Of a DNA stretch of 64,000 bases, positions 44,624 to 53,300 are shown in pieces. The notes below the pieces were generated by a model. The model worked only from the letters and a program-made list of their open reading frames with translations. It was not told the DNA's origin and did no database searches. The position numbers and the translations under genes are program-made. Source of the stretch: Leisingera daeponensis DSM 23529 (GTDB taxonomy: Bacteria; Pseudomonadota; Alphaproteobacteria; Rhodobacterales; Rhodobacteraceae); contig NZ_KI421500.1 of the NCBI RefSeq assembly GCF_000473145.1, positions 3,541,225 to 3,605,224 on the forward strand, read 5' to 3'. Numbering within the stretch: the stretch's first letter is position 1; every line of letters starts with the position of its first letter.

Positions 44624-45148
44624 ATGGCTGAACCGCAGCACCATATCAGCCCGGAAGGCGCCAGCGTTCCGGTGTCCGCTATCGAAATCAGCCCGGCCAG
44701 CCCGGCAGAGCCGGAGGCCGCCGCGATGATCCGGCGGCATCTGTCGCAAATGGCGGCGCAGTCGCCGGAGGAAAGCTGCCATGCGCTTGACGGCAGCGGG
44801 CTGGAAGAGCCCGGGGTGCAGTTCTTTCTGGCGCGCAGGGACGGCCGGGCTGTTGCGATGGGGGCGCTGAAATCCCTGGGCGGCGGCGCGCGGGAGCTGA
44901 AGTCGATGCACACGCTGTCAGAGGCCCGCGGCAGCGGGGCAGGGCGGGCGATGCTGGATTACCTGCTGACGCTGGCCCGCCGCGAAAACGCCACTGGCAT
45001 TTATCTGGAAACCGGCTCCACGGACGATTACCTGCCGTCGCGCCGCCTGTATGAATCCTTTGGCTTTGTGCAGTGCGGGCCGTTTGCGGACTATGGCGAA
45101 GACCCTTGGTCGGTCTTTATGCACCTGGACCTGCGCGGTGCGGCTTGA
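44624..45148 (+). CDS. GNAT-family N-acetyltransferase (174 aa)
   Basis: Core motif A for acetyl-CoA binding reads LKSMHTLSEARGSGAGRAML, followed by NATGIYLETGSTDDYLPSRR and LYESFGFVQCGPFADY, which is the GNAT C-terminal pattern. Similar proteins acetylate amino acids, amines or peptides. An acidic N-terminal extension of about 40 residues precedes the core. GAGG lies before ATG 44624. It is directly upstream of the tRNA gene. Confidence 0.85.
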   Translation: MAEPQHHISPEGASVPVSAIEISPASPAEPEAAAMIRRHLSQMAAQSPEESCHALDGSGLEEPGVQFFLARRDGRAVAMGALKSLGGGARELKSMHTLSEARGSGAGRAMLDYLLTLARRENATGIYLETGSTDDYLPSRRLYESFGFVQCGPFADYGEDPWSVFMHLDLRGAA

Positions 45149-45183
45149 CCCCCGGCACGAGCCTGTCATAACTGGCGCCACGC

Positions 45184-45260
45184 GGTCCCTTAGCTCAACT
45201 GGATAGAGCAGCTGACTTCTAATCAGCAGGTTGAGGGTTCGAGTCCTTCAGGGATCGCCA
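45184..45260 (+). tRNA. tRNA-Arg (anticodon TCT)
   Basis: Cloverleaf of 77 bases. Acceptor GGTCCCT pairs with AGGGATC (one G-T), followed by discriminator G and an encoded CCA. D arm GCTCAACTGGATAGAGC, anticodon stem CTGA/TCAG with loop CTTCTAA, and T arm with GGTTCGAGTCC are all present. It reads AGA codons, which are rare in this GC-rich genome. It flanks the accessory region to its right. Confidence 0.95.
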
Positions 45261-45564
45261 TTTTCACAGTTTGCTGCCAATGAGGCAGAACCTAGCACGC
45301 TTTGGGGGCGATGCAGACCCTATGCCAAGCGGAACTTGCCTGGCGAGGCTGAGCGCCTGCGGCTTGGCGCAAAGCAGGGCAATGCAGCGCGAAGACAATT
45401 CTTGAAATGGAAGTCCGGCTGGTCCTGATGGGCCAAGGCGCCGGCCGCGCCTGAGATGGCCGGATTTTGCGCCGCCCTGTGGCCGGAAAATCGTAGCGCC
45501 GTTGTCAGCCGCGACCGCAAAACGGTCTGCAGGTCTGCTCAACAGCGGCCGTTGAAAGGGGGCG
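45261..45564. other. Non-coding stretch between tRNA-Arg and the accessory genes
   Basis: No ORF here has a recognisable domain. It could hold degraded integration remnants, as expected beside a tRNA, but I could not identify an integrase or a repeated tRNA 3' end. Confidence 0.4.
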
Positions 45565-46035
45565 TCAGACGTCCGCCTCGCCGTCGCGCCGCGCAGTGGA
45601 CCGCGGATCGCGCCACGTCGTCAGGATCGAATTTGTGTACATTGTTTGAACCAACGGGTGCCTCGCAACGCTGTTGCGCACGTTCTCAACAGCTTCCACA
45701 TCCTTGGCTTCCACGAGCACCATCATGTCGATATCGGAGGATGAGATGCTCCACGCGCCCAGGATCTCGTCGTGCTTCTGCAAGTCGGCAAACAGCTGCC
45801 TGCAGTTCGGCGCGACCAGGCGGATATTGAAGACCGCTCTGAAAGGTTGCGAGGTGAATTCCGCGTCCTCCGCAAGCTCAATCGTGAACCGTTTGATGAT
45901 CTTCTTGTCGACCAGGCGGTCGATCGTCTCTTTGACCTTCTTGCGCGACGCGCCGAGTTCCAAGGCAATGTCAGAGACTGAGGCCCGGCTGTTTTCGCTC
46001 AGAAGGCGAATAATTTTTCTCTGAAATCCATCCAT
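45565..46035 (-). CDS. Lrp/AsnC-family transcriptional regulator (156 aa)
   Basis: The N-terminal helix-turn-helix (MDGFQRKIIRLLSENSRASV, SDIALELGASRKKVKETIDR) is followed by an RAM-like effector domain (RAVFNIRLVAPNCRQLFADL, ILGAWSISSSDIDMMVLVEA). Lrp-type proteins sense amino acids and form octamers on DNA. It is divergent from the YqcI/YcgG-cupin-permease operon; the 171-bp gap between them has two inverted repeats, so it probably controls that operon by sensing its amino-acid substrate or product. Confidence 0.88.
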   Translation of the reverse strand: MDGFQRKIIRLLSENSRASVSDIALELGASRKKVKETIDRLVDKKIIKRFTIELAEDAEFTSQPFRAVFNIRLVAPNCRQLFADLQKHDEILGAWSISSSDIDMMVLVEAKDVEAVENVRNSVARHPLVQTMYTNSILTTWRDPRSTARRDGEADV

Positions 46036-46041
46036 GTGTCA

Positions 46042-46115
46042 CACAGTTATTACGAAATTGACTGTGCCTGAGCCCAAACTGAAACGTCTTTTCCCAATAT
46101 GCATCTATCTGGGAA
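46042..46115. promoter_or_regulatory. Two inverted repeats in the Lrp/YqcI divergent promoter
   Basis: CACAGT (46042-46047) is inverted at 46061-46066 (ACTGTG), and TTCCCA (46091-46096) at 46110-46115 (TGGGAA). Their spacing on an AT-richer stretch resembles multiple Lrp sites. A -35-like TTGACT lies at 46058-46063, without a good -10. Confidence 0.45.
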
Positions 46116-46206
46116 CAGTCTGGGCGTTCATATCACAGGCAGGCCTCGAACTACCAGAGATTACCCGCCCTGGGTGAAGCCCAAGCAAAGATATGAGAGA
46201 CAGTCT

Positions 46207-46953
46207 ATGACCACCAAGATTATTTACAGTCGGGTTGAAATTGACAGCGCATTCGATGCAACTACCTGGCAGAAAAAGATTTTCAATGAGCTGGCGACCA
46301 ATTTCAGGTCTCGCTCCCGGCTCTTCCCCTGCACCTTTGGCGTGGCCGGTTTCGAAGCGGATCAGCTGCGGTTTGCCTTCTCTGAAAACATGGACCCTGG
46401 CGAAGTGTCTTCGGCGCTGAAGTGCTATCTGAAAGACGCCAAATCGTTCGGAAAGAATACCTCCCTTCTCGTTCTGTCGCGTCCGGGTCCGATCCAGAGC
46501 CTGGAGCATTACCGCGCGCGCTTCTGGTCAACCCTGGATGGTATCCATCAGACCGATGACGCAGAGTGGCCCGAGACCATTCCGGCGCAGATCGACAGCG
46601 CGGGGTGGGAATGGTGTTTTGGCGGCGAACAGATATTCGTGGTCTGCAACACGCCCGCGCATGTCAACCGCCAGTCACGGCGCTTTTCGAGTTTCATGCT
46701 GACGTTCCAGCCGCGGTGGGTGTTCAACGGAATTCTCGACACACGAGAGACCGCCGAGAAAGCCACCTCCAAAATCCGTTCCCGCATCCTGCAATACGAC
46801 CTGATCAATCCGTCGGAGGATCTGGGCTTGTACGGCGACCCGGACAACCGCGAGTTCGCGCAGTATTTTCTGGATGACGAAAACCGCGCGGCCACCTGCC
46901 CGTTTCACAGCTTTACCAAGAAAAACCAAAATGAAGAGGAGAAGGTGGCATGA
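46207..46953 (+). CDS. YqcI/YcgG-family protein, putative haem-dependent N-oxygenase (248 aa)
   Basis: Family hallmarks are all visible: FPCTFGVAGFEADQLRFAF (about residues 40-58), SLEHYRARFWSTLDGIHQTD, WCFGGEQIFVVCNTPAHVNR, SFMLTFQPRWVFNGILD and a C-terminal CPFHSF (231-236). The family was long uncharacterised; from memory, relatives such as DcsA of D-cycloserine synthesis are haem proteins that hydroxylate the guanidine nitrogen of arginine. Application here is inference. It is the first gene of a tight operon; its stop overlaps the cupin start by 4 bases. ATG 46207 was chosen over an upstream ATG at 46099 that would add 36 non-conserved residues. Confidence 0.8.
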   Translation: MTTKIIYSRVEIDSAFDATTWQKKIFNELATNFRSRSRLFPCTFGVAGFEADQLRFAFSENMDPGEVSSALKCYLKDAKSFGKNTSLLVLSRPGPIQSLEHYRARFWSTLDGIHQTDDAEWPETIPAQIDSAGWEWCFGGEQIFVVCNTPAHVNRQSRRFSSFMLTFQPRWVFNGILDTRETAEKATSKIRSRILQYDLINPSEDLGLYGDPDNREFAQYFLDDENRAATCPFHSFTKKNQNEEEKVA

Positions 46954-47285
46954 TTTCATCACCTGGAAAATCTGTCGTCGTTCATTCAGCCGCTGCTGAT
47001 CTGTCGGATTTCAGGGGGCTTGTTGAACGCTGCATGCCGGAACAGGGTTGCGTAGAAGTCCAGAACGACCAGTCCGGCAAGGAGCATCCCTGGCACCAGC
47101 ACGATACCGATGAGACCATTGTCGTGCTGGGCGGGCAGCTCCTGTTTTATTGGGAAGGCGGCGAAGCCGTCTGCAAATCGGGGGATGTGATCGAGCTTCC
47201 GAAAGGGGTCAGGCACGGTTCGAAAGCAAGTTTCGGGGACGTGCAGTACCTGATTTCCTTTGCCAATGTGGATTTCGCGAGATGA
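46950..47285 (+). CDS. Single-domain metal-binding cupin (111 aa)
   Basis: Both cupin motifs are complete: motif 1 H49-Q-H51-x3-E55-x6-G and motif 2 G-x5-P-x-G-x2-H89, giving the His/His/Glu/His set for an iron or manganese centre. No other domain is attached. It is coupled to the YqcI/YcgG gene upstream and to the permease downstream through ATGA overlaps at both ends, so the three proteins are probably made in fixed ratio. An oxidative or isomerising step on the product of the first enzyme is the natural guess; a sensory role is an alternative. Confidence 0.85.
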   Translation: MISSPGKSVVVHSAAADLSDFRGLVERCMPEQGCVEVQNDQSGKEHPWHQHDTDETIVVLGGQLLFYWEGGEAVCKSGDVIELPKGVRHGSKASFGDVQYLISFANVDFAR

Positions 47286-48556
47286 CGGATCTTAAAAAGA
47301 CGCTGGGCCCGCTGAAAGGGGCGGGCCTGATGCTGAATATTGTCATCGGTGCAGGGCTTCTGAGTTTGCCGGGGCTTGCCTACCAGCAGGCCGCAGAGAA
47401 CGCGATCTGGGTTTGGGCCTTGTGCGCTGTTGTGGCCCTGCCGCTTCTGTCTGTCTTCATCATCATGGGGGCAAGATTCCCGGATGCCGGAGGGGTGTCT
47501 TCCTTCGCGCAGAAGGCGTTCGGCAAATATGCCTACATAGCCAGCTCCTTTATCTTCCTTGGCGCGGTTGCTTTCGGCCTGCCCGCTATCGCACTCACCG
47601 GCGGCCATTATCTGTCCGTTCTGGTTCCGGTGGATCCTGCAATTCTGGCCATAGCCTTGCTGCTGATCGCGACCGGAACGCAACTCGCCTCACCTGAGGC
47701 GGCGTCAAGGATTTCGGCCATGGTTGCCTCGGTAATCCTGTTCTCGCTCCTGGTGATTGTTGCGGTTGGCCTGTCGGGCATTACACCTGAAATGCGTGAA
47801 GCCCGCGCCTTGAGTGGTCCAACCATCGGATTTTCGCAGCTGAGCGTCCCGTTCATGATGATCTTCTTCGCCTTCACGGGCTGGGAAGTCTCCGCAGGGA
47901 CGTCCGAGGAGTTCAGAAACCCCAAGAGAGACTTCCCGCTGGCGATGGGCCTGTCGTTCCTTGCCGCGATGATGCTCTACTTCAGCATGGCCGTGATCGT
48001 GCATTTCACGCCGATTGAGAGCAATTACGAGGCGGCGTTTTCGTCTATCATGCAGCACCACCTTGGCGTCTGGGGCGGCATTTTGATGTCAGTTCTGGCC
48101 GTTGTCATAATCGTGGCAAACCTGATGGGGGCGATCTGGGCCGTTTCGCGGATGCTGTTGTCGCTTTCCAGGGAAAATGTCGTGCCGCTGGATCTTTCCG
48201 CAGACGAAACCGGTCGTCCGCTGAAGGCCGTGTTTGTGGTCGTGGCGGTTCTGCTGGCCGTGCTCAGCCTGGATCTTTTCAACATCCTGGCGATTGAGGA
48301 TATGCTGTCCTTGGCCGGGCAGAATTTCATCATCCTCTTCGCGGTCGCGGCTGCCAGCTTGATGACGCTGACGTCAAGCCTGTTCGAAAAACTGGTGGCG
48401 TTGGTCGCGGTGGGGGCTGTCGCTGTGCTGCTGGCACAGCAGGACGCAGCCCTGTTGTACCCGGTGCTATTGTCCGTTGCCGCAGCGGTTCTTTGGGCAG
48501 TCCAGAACAGGGTGAACAAGACGAACATTCGAAACAGCCCGCGCAGCACGGGCTGA
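47282..48556 (+). CDS. APC-superfamily amino-acid permease (424 aa)
   Basis: About twelve membrane helices. The N-terminal GPLKGAGLMLNIVIGAGLLS with the GxGx(L/I)SLPG unwound-helix motif, and FAFTGWEVSAGTSEEFRNPK near residue 200, are typical of APC transporters and resemble the YjeH exporter branch. The cupin stop overlaps its start (ATGA). With the Lrp regulator upstream, it could either import the amino-acid precursor or export the product of the operon. A strong terminator follows. Confidence 0.85.
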   Translation: MTDLKKTLGPLKGAGLMLNIVIGAGLLSLPGLAYQQAAENAIWVWALCAVVALPLLSVFIIMGARFPDAGGVSSFAQKAFGKYAYIASSFIFLGAVAFGLPAIALTGGHYLSVLVPVDPAILAIALLLIATGTQLASPEAASRISAMVASVILFSLLVIVAVGLSGITPEMREARALSGPTIGFSQLSVPFMMIFFAFTGWEVSAGTSEEFRNPKRDFPLAMGLSFLAAMMLYFSMAVIVHFTPIESNYEAAFSSIMQHHLGVWGGILMSVLAVVIIVANLMGAIWAVSRMLLSLSRENVVPLDLSADETGRPLKAVFVVVAVLLAVLSLDLFNILAIEDMLSLAGQNFIILFAVAAASLMTLTSSLFEKLVALVAVGAVAVLLAQQDAALLYPVLLSVAAAVLWAVQNRVNKTNIRNSPRSTG

Positions 48557-48605
48557 AGGACAACCCTCGACGTCTTCCTGAGGTGGCGTTCTCCGTCACC
48601 AACTG

Positions 48606-48634
48606 GACCCGGCAGGTAATGCCGGGTCTTTTTT
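48606..48634 (+). terminator. Terminator of the YqcI/cupin/permease operon
   Basis: GACCCGGCA pairs with TGCCGGGTC around GGTAA and is followed by six T residues. Confidence 0.9.
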
Positions 48635-48788
48635 CTGTCCCGTGTTCTGGGTGCGTAAATGGACGGCTGCGCCTGTTGCTCCGCCTGCGGCCGGCTTCAG
48701 AACAAAGGGGGGAGAGCTTGCCCCTGGTGTTTCCATCAGCGGGCCTTGTGGCGCGGGGCGGCTTTACCGTGGCATGGGCCAAACGGAT

Positions 48789-48816
48789 GCTATCCCCGCC
48801 TTTCAGCAGGGATAGC
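48789..48816 (-). terminator. Hairpin at the 3' end of the indigoidine operon
   Basis: GCTATCCC (48789-48796) with GGGATAGC (48809-48816). It lies 35 bases after the MFS gene stop on the minus strand; only three Ts follow. The rest of 48557-48850 holds no gene. Confidence 0.5.
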
Positions 48817-48850
48817 GCGGCAGGACAGAACCTGCTTGGGGGAACGGGTG

Positions 48851-50089
48851 TCAGCTGGCCGCGCGCAGTCCGCGGTCCAGGGACACGCTGCGCAGCATGG
48901 TGGAGAAGCGTTTGTAGCTTTCAGGAGAGTAGCGAACAGCAAGGAAGATCATCAGAAGCGAGCCTGCCGCCATCCCCAGCCAGACGTTGCTGAGGTCCGA
49001 CATCGCATCCCGGATAGCGCCGGCAAACAGGGGCACGAAACTTGCCAGGATATAGCCGCCGCCCTGCACAAAAGAGGTGAAGTTGCCTGCGGTGGTGGGA
49101 TCATCAACGTGGTCGATGGCCACGATGATCGACAGCGGGAACAGGATGCCGATGCCGACACCCAGCAGCGCCATTGCCAGGAACGACATGTCAATCGGAG
49201 CGGTGTAGAGCACGCCAAACCCCAGGGCTGTCATGATCAGTGCAAAGACCAGCGGGCCGCGGCGGTCCGGGAAATGGTGGATGAAGGCTGCCACGCCCAA
49301 GGCTGTGACGGCTTCAATCACCGTCAATGCGGACAACAGCAGGCCCGCAGCCCCTTGATCAAGACCCTGCTCCAGATAGAACGGCGGAATCCAGGCCATG
49401 ACGAGCATGAACGCCCCGGTGCCGACGCCGAAAAACAGCATCAGCGACCAGCAGCGTGCATTGCGCCAGAACTGCGGAGGGGTGGTGCCCGCCGCGGGGG
49501 CAGGCGCGGTGCGCTCGCTGTCGGCGTTGCGCGCGGCGATGACCCAGATCAGCACTGCGAGGACCGCAGGAAGGCTCCAGGCCGCCAGCGTGCCTTCCCA
49601 GTCCAGCGAAGAGGCAAGCCCCGCAGCCGTGCCCGCCGCGATGGAGGCACCGGCCACGATCCCGGTGGAGTAGAGGCCGATCACCCGGCCGGTTGCCGCG
49701 CCGAAGTTGCGCTTGGCGAAGCCCGGCATCAGCGATTGCACAATGGCAATGCCGATCCCGGCCCCGGCGGCGGTGACAAGAAGGCCGGCACCTGTCGGCA
49801 GCCACAGGCGGGCAGCGCAGGCGAGGGCGATGATCAGCGCGCCCAGCGTGATGCCGCCGCGCTCCCCCAATGCCGCGCGCAGCTGGCGCACGTAGATGGC
49901 GCCAATGCCCATCAGAAACACCGGGATCATGGTCAGGAAGCCGATGATGGTGGAGTTGACACCGGTATCGCCCAGGATTTGCGACACCAGCGGGCCGATG
50001 GCGGCAACTGCAGGGCGCAGGTTCAGGGAGATCAGGAATATTGCGAACAGCAGTAACGCTGGTGACGCCTTGGCAATGCGTGTGGTCAT
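48851..50089 (-). CDS. MFS transporter, CynX/NimT-like, indigoidine cluster (412 aa)
   Basis: Twelve predicted membrane helices with the first helix ALLLFAIFLISLNLRPAVAA, typical of the CynX/NimT branch. As the last gene of the igi-type operon it probably exports the pigment or a precursor, or imports glutamine-related substrate; position corresponds to igiE in the published igiBCDFE order as I recall it. ATG 50089 (MTTRIAK) was chosen over TTG 50104, which has no ribosome site. Confidence 0.82.
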   Translation of the reverse strand: MTTRIAKASPALLLFAIFLISLNLRPAVAAIGPLVSQILGDTGVNSTIIGFLTMIPVFLMGIGAIYVRQLRAALGERGGITLGALIIALACAARLWLPTGAGLLVTAAGAGIGIAIVQSLMPGFAKRNFGAATGRVIGLYSTGIVAGASIAAGTAAGLASSLDWEGTLAAWSLPAVLAVLIWVIAARNADSERTAPAPAAGTTPPQFWRNARCWSLMLFFGVGTGAFMLVMAWIPPFYLEQGLDQGAAGLLLSALTVIEAVTALGVAAFIHHFPDRRGPLVFALIMTALGFGVLYTAPIDMSFLAMALLGVGIGILFPLSIIVAIDHVDDPTTAGNFTSFVQGGGYILASFVPLFAGAIRDAMSDLSNVWLGMAAGSLLMIFLAVRYSPESYKRFSTMLRSVSLDRGLRAAS

Positions 50090-50121
50090 GGGATGCCCTT
50101 TCAAGAGGAGGTATGCGGGGG

Positions 50122-50355
50122 TTAAGCCGCCGAATAATCCGGTGATTTGATCAATTCTTGCGGATGGGTTTGGATGTCTGGAACAAAGACGCTGCTGTGC
50201 CAGTCATCGGGCGCCACAGGGCGCAATGCGATGGATACCGCGTGCGGGGAGCAGCCAAAGGCCTGAGTGACCGACTGGGTGATGGCTTCGCAGAGGGTTG
50301 CCTGCTGTTCCGCCGTCAGGGTGGCGGCAAAATGCTTGATGATGACGTGGGGCAT
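50122..50355 (-). CDS. 4-oxalocrotonate tautomerase-family protein (77 aa)
   Basis: Starts MPHVIIKHF; after Met removal Pro1 is the catalytic base of the tautomerase superfamily. The small size, the LTAEQQATLCEAITQSV helix and the C-terminal strand fit the family. It follows the NRPS gene after 4 bases, with AAGAGG inside the NRPS 3' end as ribosome site, so it is translationally coupled. It may assist keto-enol steps in indigoidine formation. Position corresponds to igiF by gene order (recall). Confidence 0.85.
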   Translation of the reverse strand: MPHVIIKHFAATLTAEQQATLCEAITQSVTQAFGCSPHAVSIALRPVAPDDWHSSVFVPDIQTHPQELIKSPDYSAA

Positions 50356-50359
50356 GGGA

Positions 50360-53300
50360 TCAGGCCTCTTGCAGGTTGCGGGTTTCAGGCCGGGCCGGCT
50401 GCCATGCCGGAACGTGGCGGCGGATTGCGGCGGCAAGCTCGGACACGCCGCCGGGTTTGAGCAGCTCATAGTGGTCGGCAGCCAGCGCGTGGACCGGTGC
50501 CGGAGCGGCGAGAGTGCGTGTGGCCTCCTCCAGGAAGGAGAGATTGTCGCCCGCCGCCTTGAACAGGCGCACCGGCGCGGCCACCTGGCGCTGTTCGATC
50601 TGCAGCCCGTATTCGGGCGCATAGGTCTGTGTCACCAGCCGGGTGATGCGCAAGATCGTGCCCGGGTCGAGATCGGGTTTTTCGGCTGCGATATACGCCA
50701 CGAAGCCGTCCAGGTCCGAGACCGTCTCAATCACCGGGGACACCCGCTCCGGTGCGATGGTCTGGGAAAACACCGAATAGAGGATGGTCAGAAAGGACGC
50801 GTCTCGGAACAGCGCAGCCTCCTCCGCGCGTACCGGATCGCCGCCGGGCAGCTCCGGAGAGCCTGGCGCGATCAGGGTCAGCTCCGCCACCTCGCAGCCT
50901 GCCTGCTCCAGCTGATAGGCGGTCTCATAGGCCACCCGTGCGCCGAAGGAATATCCCCAAAGCGTGTAGGGGCCTTCCGGATGCGCCTCCCGGATCAGCT
51001 CGGCATCGCGCGCTGCCATGTCCTGGATCGAGCCGCAGACCTGCTCGCCGGGGTTCACTCCGGAGGCCTGCACGCCGATCACGGGACGGGGCGTGCCGAG
51101 CGCCTGCGCGAGGTGGCGCAGGTTCATCGGATACCCGCCAAGGCCGGGCCAGCAGAACACCGGGCTGCCGGTGCCTTTCTTCAGCGGCACTGCGCGCGAC
51201 AGGCCGGAGCCGGCGCCGCCCTCCGTCAAGCGGCGGGCCAGCGCTTCGATTGTCGTGTCCTCGAACAGCACCTGCACCGGCAGGCTGGTATCAAAGGCGC
51301 GGTTGATGCCCTGCACCAGTTTGACGGCCTTCAGAGAGTCGCCGCCGATTTCAAAGAAATCATCCTGTACCGAGACGTCCTCAAGCCCTATTTGCGCGCA
51401 CCAGATCTCTGCCAGAGCGGTTTCCGTTTCGTTGCGGGGTTTGATGATCTCACGCTCGGCTGCGGCATCGTCGAATTCGGGGAACGCTTTGAGGGCATTC
51501 ACATCCACTTTGCCCGACGCGCTGCAGGGGATCGACGGCACCAGCGCCAGTTTGCTGGGCACCATGTAATCGGGCAGCAGTGACTGCAGATCGCGGCGGA
51601 TCAGTTCAGCCGGTCCTTCCATATGCACGCTGTCCTCATGCATGCCTTCATGCGCAATCTGCTCGGCGCTGACCTTGCCGAATACCGCGCTGTAGCAGGC
51701 GCCGCAGGCAAACCCGTGCTCGTTCAGGATCTCCTTGAGGCGGGTGGCCGCGACGAGGTCGTTTCCGGACTTGGAACTGTAGCCAGAGGACATGGTGCCG
51801 ATCCGGCAGCTGTTCTGCTGCACCCGCTGCAGGCTGCGGCCCAGGTCGATATAGGCGTGCCAGCGCTCTGCGTCCCGGCTGACCATCGAGATCATGCCGC
51901 TGGCGCGCTGATAGACACGCTGGTTGATGGCGATCACGTGGCGCTGTTCCATGATGTGGCGCGAGAACGGCTGCAGCCCGCCATCGCGATAGGCATAATG
52001 CCCCGGCGCCAGCCCGGAGACTTTGCTGCCATGGGCCTGGACGTAGAAATCCACCGGCAATTCGGTCTGCCGGTCTGCATGGGCAGTGACCGCATAGCCG
52101 GCGATATAGACGTGGCCCGGGCCGCAGTGCAGATGGGGAAGCGCGTCCGGAGCATCCGTGCCCGCGCCGATACCCAGGCCATGGGACGGCAGGATATGAT
52201 CCATCAAGCCCAGGATATGGCCGGTCTCAAACTCCAGCACTTCACGGATGTTGTTCTTGTAGACCGGTTCGATGGCCGGAATCTTGCCCACGAAATGCAG
52301 CTGCATCACAGGTGCGGCCGAAGCTGGGCGCGGCGCGGTCTGAACCAGTTCGTGCCGGGCCGGGTGATAGTAGTAGTAGCCGGGTTCAAACCCTGCCACA
52401 TTGGCCAGCTCCACATAGACTTGCGTTGCATTGAGCGCGCCGGGCGAGGCATAGGCGTGTTTCGGCAGCAGCCGTTCCGCGCTGGTGAACTGGCCAAGCC
52501 AGCGGAGCAGATACCCCAGATCCTGCGCACTGAGCTGCTCAAGCCCACCGGTGCCGGAGGCAGGCTGCTCCGGTTGCGTCAGCACCGACAGGACATCCCC
52601 GGCCGTGACCTCTCCGCCTTCGTAGAAGCGGTAGGTCTTGCGGGCAAAGGCCAGCTGCCGCTGAGCAGCGCCGGCTTCTTTGCCTGCCAGGGCATAGGTC
52701 TTGCGCCCTTCGGTTTCGGCCGCACTGCGCAAACCTGCGCCAGAAAGCTGGGCCCGCACCTGCAGGCGGCTTTTCTTGCTGTGGTGGTGGGCGCCGGCGT
52801 TGCCCTGATCCATCAGTGGCGCTTCGCGCGGGTTCAGTTCAATGCCGGCAGCAAGCACCGGCTGGCCGGTGCGGGCATGAGGCTTGATGAACACGCCCGC
52901 TGCCTTGACCCAGTCGTGGTTCTCGATGGCCAGGCGGATTTCATCCAGTTCAATCCGGTAACCGCGGAATTTGACCTGGTTGTCGGCGCGGCCCTGGAAC
53001 TGCAGGCCGCCATCCGGATTGCGGCGCACCAGATCGCCGGTTTTGTAAAGCCGCAGCGGCATGCCGCCCGCCGGGCTGATCCAGGTGATGAAGCGCTCGG
53101 CCGTCAATTCGTCGCGGTTGTGGTAGCCATTGGCCAGCTGGCGGCCGCTGATATACAGCTCGCCCGAAACGCCATCGGCAACCGGCTGCAGGTTTTCATC
53201 CAGCACCCAGCAACTGGTGTTCGCGGCAGGCTGGCCGATCGGGATCATCTCCGGGCCGTTTTCCAGCCCTGCCGGATCCACGGTCTGGGCGGTGGCATTG

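Noticed and set aside
45240..45260. Attachment-site duplicate of the tRNA 3' end
   Set aside because: I looked for the T-arm and acceptor sequence elsewhere to the right and found no copy by eye.
45264..45542. Minus-strand frame after tRNA-Arg that might be a transposase or integrase remnant
   Set aside because: I could match no transposase or integrase motif; composition looks random.
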